DNA of 64,000 bases from Limnobaculum zhutongyuii (GTDB lineage: Bacteria > Pseudomonadota > Gammaproteobacteria > Enterobacterales > Enterobacteriaceae). Below, piece by piece: positions 1-6,871 of the stretch. A model generated the notes under the pieces. That model saw only the letters and a program-made list of their open reading frames with translations, did not search any database and was not told the DNA's origin. The stretch spans positions 2,914,001-2,978,000 of the forward strand of contig NZ_CP034752.1 of NCBI RefSeq assembly GCF_004295645.1, in the 5' to 3' direction. A program made the translations under genes and the position numbers. Every line of letters starts with the position of its first letter. Position 1 is the stretch's first letter.

Positions 1-53
1 TCGGGTTCAACAACGAATAGCGCCGCTTGTCTGTAAAAAAAAAAAAATTTATC

Positions 54-83
54 TTGATATATTCGAATTTTCATATATGAAAA
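54..83 (+). promoter_or_regulatory. Candidate ArsR-type operator of the ars operon
   Basis: The leader before the first ars gene holds TTGATATATTCGA (54-66) directly followed by a perfect 16-bp palindrome, TTTTCATATATGAAAA (68-83). The CATATATG core resembles the footprinted E. coli ars operator as I recall it. The same 13-mer recurs in reverse orientation before arrA (9515-9527), which supports a regulatory role. Binding by the ArsR encoded at 12640-12930 is inference. Confidence 0.5.
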
Positions 84-95
84 AGGCATTATACG

Positions 96-575
96 ATGAA
101 TATTCTATTTTTATGTACCGGTAACTCATGTCGATCCATTATCGCCGAGGCAATCTTTAATACCTTAGCCTCTCCAGAACACCACGCCATCAGCGCAGGG
201 AGCCAGCCCAAAGGTTTTATACATCCTCGTTCGTTAGCCTTGCTATCACGCAAAGGAATTTCAACCGAAGGATACTCTAGCAAGTCATGGGACTCTCTTC
301 CTTACACACCCGATATTGTTATTACGGTATGCGGCAACGCCGCTGGCGAAGTGTGCCCTGCTTATCTAGCTCCTGCCATTCGGGCTCACTGGGGGGTTGA
401 CGATCCAGATAAAGCGACGGGCAGTGACGCGGAAATCGACCGAGCCTTTGAGACAACCTACAACATTTTGAAAATCAGGATACAGGCTCTGCTTGCTCTA
501 CCTTTGGCTGAATTAAAAGGTGATCCAATACAACTACAGGTTGAATTAGATCATATCGGAACACTGACTATTTAA
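96..575 (+). CDS. arsC: Arsenate reductase, LMW protein-tyrosine-phosphatase (thioredoxin-coupled) type
   Basis: This 159-aa protein has the low-molecular-weight phosphatase fold. The P-loop CX5R lies at residues 7-13 (C-T-G-N-S-C-R) and there is a second cysteine pair at Cys79 and Cys87, matching the Cys10/Cys82/Cys89 relay of thioredoxin-coupled arsenate reductases. It would reduce arsenate to arsenite in the cytoplasm. It is the first gene of a plus-strand operon with arsD (25 nt downstream) and arsA. The locus also carries an unrelated glutaredoxin-type ArsC at 4148, so it has two solutions for the same reaction. The start follows AAAGG and gives the normal family N-terminus. Confidence 0.85.
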   Translation: MNILFLCTGNSCRSIIAEAIFNTLASPEHHAISAGSQPKGFIHPRSLALLSRKGISTEGYSSKSWDSLPYTPDIVITVCGNAAGEVCPAYLAPAIRAHWGVDDPDKATGSDAEIDRAFETTYNILKIRIQALLALPLAELKGDPIQLQVELDHIGTLTI

Positions 576-600
576 TCATTTAATTTATAAGGAACTTATT

Positions 601-963
601 ATGAAAACGATTACCGTTTACGATCCGGCTCTATGTTGTAGTACCGGCGTGTGTGGAACCGACGTCGATCAATCATTAGTCAATTTTTCTGCCGATGCCG
701 ATTGGGTTAAGCAGCAAGGCGTCACGTTAACGCGTTTCAACCTTGCTCAACAACCGATGGCGTTTGTTGAAAATGAATTGGTTAAAAACTTTCTTCAGAA
801 CTCAGGAGCGGAAGGTCTCCCCCTCATTCTGGTAGACGGCGCTTTTGTAATGGCTGGTCGTTATCCGACCCGAGAAGATATGGCCCGTTGGTGTGATTTA
901 TCTTTAGCACCAAAAATTAAGTCTATTCAGGCCTGCTGCAACGGAAATGATTCCTGCTGTTAA
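601..963 (+). CDS. arsD: ArsD arsenite metallochaperone
   Basis: The 120-aa product matches the usual ArsD length. It keeps Cys12, Cys13 and Cys18 (CCSTGVC), which form the arsenite-binding site that hands As(III) to ArsA, and the C-terminal pairs Cys112-113 and Cys119-120 known from plasmid R773 ArsD. It stands between arsC and arsA, with the arsA ATG 19 nt after its stop. A second, divergent ArsD at 11622 lacks the third cysteine, so this copy is the likely active chaperone. Confidence 0.93.
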   Translation: MKTITVYDPALCCSTGVCGTDVDQSLVNFSADADWVKQQGVTLTRFNLAQQPMAFVENELVKNFLQNSGAEGLPLILVDGAFVMAGRYPTREDMARWCDLSLAPKIKSIQACCNGNDSCC

Positions 964-982
964 AAACATAAGGAGTACAGCC

Positions 983-2731
983 ATGAAATTTTTACAAAAT
1001 GTGCCTCCTTTCCTGTTTTTTACTGGTAAAGGCGGCGTAGGAAAAACATCCATATCCTGTTCAACGGCAATTTCCTTAGCCGATGAGGGTAAACGCGTTC
1101 TGTTAGTCAGCACCGACCCAGCCTCCAACGTCGGCCAAGTCTTCAATCAAACGATTGGTAATCATATTACCAAGATAGAATCAGTATCAGGCCTGTCAGC
1201 ATTAGAAATCGATCCACAGGCCGCCGCACAAGTCTATCGTGAACGTATTGTTGATCCCGTCAGGGGTATTTTACCGGATGACGTTGTCCGTGGGATTGAA
1301 GAACAGCTTTCGGGAGCCTGTACGACTGAAATTGCCGCATTTGATGAGTTTACCGACTTACTCACGGATGCCTGCTTGTTAGCCGATTTCGACCATATTA
1401 TTTTTGATACTGCTCCCACCGGCCACACGATCCGGCTGTTGCAGTTACCCGGTGCCTGGAGCAGTTTTATTGAGGAAAATCCTGAAGGTTCATCCTGTCT
1501 AGGCCCCCTATCAGGATTAGCAAAACAGCGTGAACGCTACGCACAAGCGGTTGCTGAGTTAGGCAATGCCAATAAAACCCGATTGATATTAGTTGCCCGT
1601 GCGCAAAAATCGACACTAACCGAGGTAGCCAGAACCTATGGCGAACTCTCTCAGCTTGGTATCAAAAATCAATATTTAGTGATTAATGGTATTTTGCCTG
1701 AAGCCGCTATACATAATGATAAACTGGCTCAGGCCGTTTACCAGCGCGAGCAGTTGGCCTTGGCAAACATCCCTTCCGCTGTGGCCTCACTCCCTCAGGA
1801 TCGCATTATTCTTCAACCCGTCAATCTGGTGGGTATTGATGCGCTGCGTAATTTATTTAAAACCAATGTGCAACTCGACAATGAAGAACATCACGACCTG
1901 ACAATACCGCCAATCGATCCACTATCGGTACTGGTTGAGCAAATCGCAAAAGATAAGCACGGCTTAGTGATGTTGATGGGGAAAGGCGGTGTCGGCAAAA
2001 CAACATTAGCAGCAGCAGTGGCGGTAAAATTAGCTGAAAAAGGACTGGATGTTCATTTAACCACCTCCGATCCGGCTGCACATTTGGAAAATACTCTGCA
2101 CGGTAAATTACCTCACCTTGAAGTCAGCCGTATCGATCCCGAAGCGGAAACCGAACGTTATCGTCAAAGCGTTCTGGAAAGCAAAGGGAAAGATTTGGAT
2201 GCTCAAGGTCGAGCACTGCTAGAAGAAGATCTTCGCTCGCCTTGTACTGAAGAAATTGCCGTATTTCAGGCATTTTCCCGTGTTATTCGCGATGCCGGTA
2301 AACGCTTTGTCATTATGGATACGGCCCCAACTGGCCATACTTTACTGCTGTTAGATGCTACGGGCGCTTACCATCGTGAAATCGCCCAAAAAATGGGCAG
2401 CAATGGCCACTATGTTACCCCCATGATGCAGCTGCAAGATCCTCAGCGAACCAAGATACTGCTCGTGACGCTGCCGGAGACTACTCCTGTATTAGAGGCC
2501 GGTAATTTGCAGGAAGATTTGCGTCGTGCTGGCATTGAACCTTGGGCATGGTTGATTAATAACAGTCGTGCCGCTACCGGCACAACTTCGCCTCTGTTAC
2601 GTCACCGCGCAGTGCAAGAAATCAAGCAGATCAATCTGGTTAAAGAAAAGTACGCCACCCGACTAGCATTAATTCCCTTGCAGGAAGAAGAGCCTGTCGG
2701 GATTGAACGCTTAAACAAACTGGCAGAGTAA
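983..2731 (+). CDS. arsA: ArsA arsenite pump-driving ATPase (first copy)
   Basis: This is the two-halved ATPase that powers ArsB. GKGGVGKT P-loops occur near residues 15-22 and 333-340, and DTAPTGH signature motifs in both halves. Cys113, Cys172 and Cys421, the expected metal-site residues, are all present. The ATG at 983 follows AGGAG at 971 and gives 582 aa, the family length; the reading frame is open further upstream, but without a site. A hairpin at 2750-2771 separates it from arsB, which may differentially stabilise the mRNA. Confidence 0.95.
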   Translation: MKFLQNVPPFLFFTGKGGVGKTSISCSTAISLADEGKRVLLVSTDPASNVGQVFNQTIGNHITKIESVSGLSALEIDPQAAAQVYRERIVDPVRGILPDDVVRGIEEQLSGACTTEIAAFDEFTDLLTDACLLADFDHIIFDTAPTGHTIRLLQLPGAWSSFIEENPEGSSCLGPLSGLAKQRERYAQAVAELGNANKTRLILVARAQKSTLTEVARTYGELSQLGIKNQYLVINGILPEAAIHNDKLAQAVYQREQLALANIPSAVASLPQDRIILQPVNLVGIDALRNLFKTNVQLDNEEHHDLTIPPIDPLSVLVEQIAKDKHGLVMLMGKGGVGKTTLAAAVAVKLAEKGLDVHLTTSDPAAHLENTLHGKLPHLEVSRIDPEAETERYRQSVLESKGKDLDAQGRALLEEDLRSPCTEEIAVFQAFSRVIRDAGKRFVIMDTAPTGHTLLLLDATGAYHREIAQKMGSNGHYVTPMMQLQDPQRTKILLVTLPETTPVLEAGNLQEDLRRAGIEPWAWLINNSRAATGTTSPLLRHRAVQEIKQINLVKEKYATRLALIPLQEEEPVGIERLNKLAE

Positions 2732-2749
2732 ATTTAATAACAAATAATT

Positions 2750-2771
2750 GGCAGACGTTATAGCGTCTGCC
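2750..2771 (+). promoter_or_regulatory. Intercistronic stem-loop between arsA and arsB
   Basis: GGCAGACG (2750-2757) pairs perfectly with CGTCTGCC (2764-2771) around a 6-nt loop. No T-run follows, so it is more likely an mRNA processing or stability element, or a weak attenuator, than a terminator. The arsB start lies 15 nt downstream. Confidence 0.45.
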
Positions 2772-2786
2772 TAAACGGAGGTTTCT

Positions 2787-4076
2787 ATGTGGTTGGCCGG
2801 TGCTATTTTTGTTCTGACCATTATTTTGGTTATCTGGCAACCTAAAGGGCTAGGCATTGGCTGGAGTGCATGCTTTGGTGCCGTTTTAGCTCTGCTGTTT
2901 GGTGTTGTTCATCTTGGTGATATTCCTGTTGTCTGGCAGATAGTCTGGAATGCTACTGCGGCCTTTGTCGCGGTAATTATTATCAGTCTGTTATTGGATG
3001 AATCGGGCTTCTTTGAATGGGCTGCGCTACACGTTGCTCGTTGGGGAGGGGGGAACGGGCGTAAGCTGTTTACTTACATCGTCTTACTCGGTGCTGCCGT
3101 GGCCGCCCTGTTTGCCAATGATGGTGCTGCACTCATTTTGACGCCGATAGTTATGGCCATGTTACTTGCGTTAGGCTTCAGTCGAGGTGCAACGCTGGCA
3201 TTCGTTATGGCTGCCGGATTTATTGCAGATACCGCAAGTTTGCCTTTGGTTGTCTCTAACCTTGTCAATATCGTTTCAGCAGATTTCTTCAACATTAGCT
3301 TTACCGATTATGCTGCCATCATGATCCCTGTCGATATTGCCGCTATTTGTGCAACTCTGGTCATGCTTCATCTGTTCTTTCGCAAAGACATTCCGCAAAC
3401 CTACGATATCGGATTGTTGAAATCACCAAAAGAGGCTATCCGTGACTTATCAACCTTTAAAGCCGGATGGATTGTTCTAGTACTCCTTCTGGTTGGCTTT
3501 TTTGGACTTAATCATCTTGGCGTCCCCGTGAGTTTGGTTGCGGCCGTAGGTGCCATCATTCTGTATATCGTGGCCAAGAGAGGCAGCGTTATCGATACCA
3601 AGAAAGTCATTCGTGGTGCTCCATGGCAAATCGTGATTTTCTCACTCGGCATGTATTTAGTCGTTTATGGTTTACGCAATGCAGGATTGACTCACTACAT
3701 TTCTCAAATTCTGAATTATCTGGCTGAACAGGGATTATGGGCTGCCACTCTCGGCACAGGCTTCTTAACCGCTATTCTGTCATCCATCATGAACAATATG
3801 CCGACGGTGCTTGTCGGCGCACTGTCTATTGAGGGCAGTGACGCGACGGGACTCATTAAAGAAGCGATGGTTTACGCCAATGTAATTGGCAGTGATCTCG
3901 GTCCTAAAATCACGCCAATTGGCAGTCTCGCCACCTTACTATGGCTGCATGTACTGTCGCAGAAAAATTTGACCATTACCTGGGGCTATTACTTCAAGGT
4001 CGGGATCGTGATGACGCTCCCGGTACTGTTTGTCACGCTAGTGGCACTCGCCTTACGTTTATCATTAACCATATAG
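2787..4076 (+). CDS. arsB: ArsB arsenite efflux membrane protein
   Basis: This 429-aa polytopic inner-membrane protein has about 12 hydrophobic segments and the ArsB family pattern throughout, including the FANDGAALILTP stretch near residues 110-121 and SSIMNNMPTVL near residue 335. It exports arsenite/antimonite, either by itself or energised by ArsA. The start follows CGGAGG. It is the only arsenite exporter seen in the window, so both ArsA copies would have to share it. Confidence 0.95.
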   Translation: MWLAGAIFVLTIILVIWQPKGLGIGWSACFGAVLALLFGVVHLGDIPVVWQIVWNATAAFVAVIIISLLLDESGFFEWAALHVARWGGGNGRKLFTYIVLLGAAVAALFANDGAALILTPIVMAMLLALGFSRGATLAFVMAAGFIADTASLPLVVSNLVNIVSADFFNISFTDYAAIMIPVDIAAICATLVMLHLFFRKDIPQTYDIGLLKSPKEAIRDLSTFKAGWIVLVLLLVGFFGLNHLGVPVSLVAAVGAIILYIVAKRGSVIDTKKVIRGAPWQIVIFSLGMYLVVYGLRNAGLTHYISQILNYLAEQGLWAATLGTGFLTAILSSIMNNMPTVLVGALSIEGSDATGLIKEAMVYANVIGSDLGPKITPIGSLATLLWLHVLSQKNLTITWGYYFKVGIVMTLPVLFVTLVALALRLSLTI

Positions 4077-4092
4077 ACATAAGTTAAATTAT

Positions 4093-4120
4093 GCGACAGA
4101 GATAACTCTGTCGCTTTTTT
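4093..4120 (+). terminator. Rho-independent terminator/attenuator between arsB and arsC
   Basis: GCGACAGAG (4093-4101) pairs with CTCTGTCGC (4106-4114) around ATAA and is followed by six T. It lies inside the ars operon, so it probably lowers expression of the distal arsC relative to arsDAB. Confidence 0.75.
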
Positions 4121-4147
4121 ACTATTATTAAGAAATAAGAGGTAAAC

Positions 4148-4576
4148 ATGCATTCCGTAACTATTTATCATAATCCGGCTTGTGGCACGTCCCGCAATAC
4201 GCTTGAACTGATCCGCAACAGTGGTATTGAGCCCACAGTGATTCATTATTTAGAGACCCCACCAAGCCGTGCAGAGCTAATAAAACTGATTGTTGATATG
4301 GGTATTACTGCACGCGCATTACTTCGAAAGAATGTTGAACCCTATGAAACTCTCAAGCTGGATGAAACCCAATGGAGTAACGATCAGTTAATCGATTTTA
4401 TGTTGGAATATCCTATTCTGATTAACCGGCCGATTGTGGTGACAGAATTAGGCACCAAACTGTGTCGCCCTTCGGAAGTGGTTTTGGATATTTTACCCAC
4501 GCCACAAAAAGGTGAATTCGCGAAAGAGGATGGTGAGCAAGTGATTGACGCTAAAGGTAAGCGATTGATTAAATAG
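4148..4576 (+). CDS. arsC: Arsenate reductase, glutaredoxin-coupled (R773/E. coli type)
   Basis: The 142-aa protein has the ArsC family start HNPACGTSRNT with catalytic Cys12 and the downstream RPIVVTELGTKLCRP stretch that supplies the arginines of the active site. It reduces arsenate using glutathione and glutaredoxin. It is unrelated in sequence to the phosphatase-type ArsC at 96. A degenerate copy of its last ~45 codons recurs at 4941-5071. Confidence 0.95.
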   Translation: MHSVTIYHNPACGTSRNTLELIRNSGIEPTVIHYLETPPSRAELIKLIVDMGITARALLRKNVEPYETLKLDETQWSNDQLIDFMLEYPILINRPIVVTELGTKLCRPSEVVLDILPTPQKGEFAKEDGEQVIDAKGKRLIK

Positions 4577-4598
4577 AATTTAATTTTTAATATCCACA

Positions 4599-4630
4599 TT
4601 AGGAAGAGGATTAACCCTCTTCCTAATAAA
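4599..4630 (+). terminator. Terminator-like hairpin after arsC
   Basis: TTAGGAAGAGG (4599-4609) pairs with CCTCTTCCTAA (4616-4626), an 11-bp perfect stem with a 6-nt loop, followed by an A-rich rather than T-rich tract. It may stop transcription from either side only weakly. Confidence 0.5.
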
Positions 4631-4710
4631 ACAAGAAAGTCTTTAGCCAATCATAAATCTTGCTTGTAAACTCATCCTGAGTTTACCCTCACATAAAAGG
4701 GAGCAATAGC

Positions 4711-4932
4711 ATGTCCAAATTACCGACAACAGTCATTTTAGAATCAATACTCACTTGCCCTCATTGTGGTTTTAGTAAACAGGAAACAATGCCTACTGAT
4801 GCTTGTCAATTCTATTACGAATGTGAGAATTGCAAAACATTATTACGTCCTAAACAGGGTGACTGTTGCGTCTACTGTTCATTTGGTTCAATGCCATGCC
4901 CACCAATTCAGTTGCAACGTAAATGTTGTTAG
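4711..4932 (+). CDS. GDCCVxC-domain small protein
   Basis: This 73-aa cysteine-rich protein contains the family signature GDCCVYCSFG followed by PCPPIQ, plus a CPHCG knuckle near residue 16 and CENC. The family (GDCCVxC domain, with selenocysteine in some members) is repeatedly found beside mercury and arsenic genes; its function is unknown, and metal(loid) binding or thiol redox chemistry is inference. A GGGAG site precedes the ATG. The gene sits between arsC and a decayed duplicate of the arsC end, as if inserted there. Confidence 0.8.
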   Translation: MSKLPTTVILESILTCPHCGFSKQETMPTDACQFYYECENCKTLLRPKQGDCCVYCSFGSMPCPPIQLQRKCC

Positions 4933-4940
4933 CCGTCTTC

Positions 4941-5071
4941 GAATTAGTCACCAAATTTTGTCAACCGTTGAAGGTCGTTTTAGATATCTTACTCATTCCA
5001 CATAAGGTGCACTCACAAAAAGGGATAGAGGGCAGGTGATTGACGCTGAGGGCAAGCGGATAACTAAATAA
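4941..5071 (+). pseudogene. arsC: Decayed duplicate of the arsC 3' end
   Basis: Read in two frames, this stretch gives ELVTKFCQPLKVVLDIL and then VIDAEGKRITK-stop. These align with the intact ArsC C-terminus (ELGTKLCRPSEVVLDIL and VIDAKGKRLIK-stop). At least one frameshift separates the halves. Only the last ~45 codons remain and no start is visible, so it is a duplication remnant rather than a gene. Confidence 0.75.
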
Positions 5072-5091
5072 GTTTTATTCAGTGTATAAAC

Positions 5092-5124
5092 AAAAAGAGG
5101 GATAATAATCTACCCCTCTTTTTT
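5092..5124. terminator. Bidirectional terminator between converging ars and arr operons
   Basis: AAAAAGAGGG (5092-5101) pairs with CCCTCTTTTT (5114-5123). A-rich and T-rich flanks make it usable on both strands, which fits its place between the plus-strand ars genes and the minus-strand arr operon. Confidence 0.75.
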
Positions 5125-5137
5125 ATGTTGCCTATTA

Positions 5138-6151
5138 TTATTTATTGAGCACTCTATAGAGTACAGAATAAGCTAGCCAGGCAAACGCTATTCCTAAAAT
5201 CAGTACGCCATACTCATAGATATTAGGAAGGTAGTTCTGTTCTACACCAAACCATGTCGCTTTCGGCCCTAGCGTAAAGAGTTGCCCACCAATAACAAAC
5301 TTGTATTCAGCATACAGAATGCCAGCTAAAGCCAGGACAGCACTCATTACCGATGTATGAGAAGCGAGGAAGATAGCGGCGACTAATAAAATTAACGAAA
5401 TCGCCGATACCGTAATGACTTCATTATCAACCGTGCTTCTGATTTGATAAATAAACCCGGCAATCAGGAACACAAGCAATATGGCAAGAGCGAGGCGGAA
5501 ATAAGGCATGATAAACTGGCGCACAGCCTGAGCTGATAGCATAGTTACCAAAGCTATCCCACTCGCCAACGCTGCAAGTAAAGTGAACACGGATGCACTC
5601 AGACCAACATAGCTCACCCGGCCAATAACTGTCCCAAATACGCTGCCTAATACCAAAGCAGCGGAGATGGCAACTATCGCTGTTAACCACGCCAGTACTC
5701 GTTCATTAACAACATGCTTATTGGTGTAAAGCTCAAAAAACTTCACGGCAAGCAAGATGAGTTCAATAAAGTACAACGTTCCCATCCACCAGATAGGCGA
5801 CGTGAGATTAGGGCTAAAAATGAGCCAGTAGATGTTTAATGAAGAACCCATCTCCGTTGATAATGCAGCAAAAGCCCCTAACAAAGCACCAATAGCAAGG
5901 CATAACAAATGCTTTGTATTTTTCTCTAATATCTCTATCCTGCCAATTTTGCCAGCGGCTAAAAGTATGGATACTCCGGTACTCATTAGCGCTAGGAAAA
6001 TATAGCTGATTAGTGGCAGGGTCCATACGATGCCGTCATTAGTCCGAAAAGAGGACTGAAAGAACCATTCATCAATGGCGACATATCCACCCGCGGCAAC
6101 GCCAACAATTGCCAATAAATTCACGGGATGATACAAGGTTTTAGTTTGCAT
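5138..6151 (-). CDS. arrC: NrfD/PsrC-family membrane subunit of the arsenate reductase complex
   Basis: This 337-aa protein consists almost entirely of hydrophobic helices (about 8-10), as in NrfD/PsrC-type quinol-oxidising anchors. It is the third gene after the molybdopterin and iron-sulfur subunits, 15 nt after the latter, with a good AAGGAG site. By family knowledge it would take electrons from menaquinol in the inner membrane and pass them to the iron-sulfur subunit. Not every arr operon has a membrane subunit, so the ArrC label rests on context. Confidence 0.7.
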   Translation of the reverse strand: MQTKTLYHPVNLLAIVGVAAGGYVAIDEWFFQSSFRTNDGIVWTLPLISYIFLALMSTGVSILLAAGKIGRIEILEKNTKHLLCLAIGALLGAFAALSTEMGSSLNIYWLIFSPNLTSPIWWMGTLYFIELILLAVKFFELYTNKHVVNERVLAWLTAIVAISAALVLGSVFGTVIGRVSYVGLSASVFTLLAALASGIALVTMLSAQAVRQFIMPYFRLALAILLVFLIAGFIYQIRSTVDNEVITVSAISLILLVAAIFLASHTSVMSAVLALAGILYAEYKFVIGGQLFTLGPKATWFGVEQNYLPNIYEYGVLILGIAFAWLAYSVLYRVLNK

Positions 6152-6166
6152 GTTATAGCTCCTTAA

Positions 6167-6868
6167 TCACCGGCCTGAAGGCGTATATTGACGAATATAG
6201 AAAACCTTCGCGCCAGTACCTAACTCCGGCCGAAGTGTTTTCCCGTTATAACGCTGGATTAAGCGTGAAACCCCACTATTGGGATCGTCAAGATCGCCGA
6301 CAATTCGCGCCTGAGATGGACAAGCGTCAACACAAGCTGGTTGTAAACCCACTTTCAATCTATGATCGCAAAACGTACATTTTTCAACGGTGCCACGCTG
6401 ACGCACGACTGGATACGTTGTTGCTCTTTCTGGATTACTATGAGGACTACCCTCTCCTCTAGAAGCTTGTAACATTCCTGCTGGCGTATAAGTTCCTAAA
6501 ATGGTGACACCTTCAGTTGCTTTCCATTCTTTATGAGGTGTATTCCAGTTAAAACTAATAACACCATAGGGACAATTAACCATACAGGCTTTGCAACCAA
6601 TACATTTATTGGGATCATGTAATGTCAATCCGCCCTCTGATTTATGCATCGCCTGAGTGGGGCAGCCACTCACACAGGGAGCATCATCGCAGTGGTTGCA
6701 CATTGTCGAAATGTATTCAAAAGAAATGTCAGGGAACGTTCCTGATGTATTAATGATTTTGTCACACCAGTTAATTTCCGGCGTTGTATTATTTTCTGCT
6801 TTACAGGCAAATACGCATCCCGTGCAGCCTACACATTTCTGTAAGTCGATAACCATACCGTAGCGCAT
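6167..6868 (-). CDS. arrB: ArrB-like 4Fe-4S electron-transfer subunit
   Basis: The 233-aa protein has four ferredoxin-type cysteine clusters: CVGCTGCVFAC near residue 12, CNHCDDAPCVSGCP near 57, CIGCKACMVNCP near 89 and CTFCDHR...CVDACP near 164. These would bind four [4Fe-4S] centres. Length and motifs fit ArrB (about 234 aa in Shewanella). Only 3 nt separate it from the catalytic-subunit stop, so translation is probably coupled. It carries electrons between the membrane subunit and ArrA. Confidence 0.8.
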   Translation of the reverse strand: MRYGMVIDLQKCVGCTGCVFACKAENNTTPEINWCDKIINTSGTFPDISFEYISTMCNHCDDAPCVSGCPTQAMHKSEGGLTLHDPNKCIGCKACMVNCPYGVISFNWNTPHKEWKATEGVTILGTYTPAGMLQASRGEGSPHSNPERATTYPVVRQRGTVEKCTFCDHRLKVGLQPACVDACPSQARIVGDLDDPNSGVSRLIQRYNGKTLRPELGTGAKVFYIRQYTPSGR

Positions 6869-6871
6869 TTA

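Noticed and set aside
1..50. A-run and TCGGGTTCAAC at the left edge as another ssrA end
   Set aside because: Only a few bases match a T-arm and no CCA end is present; too little to call.
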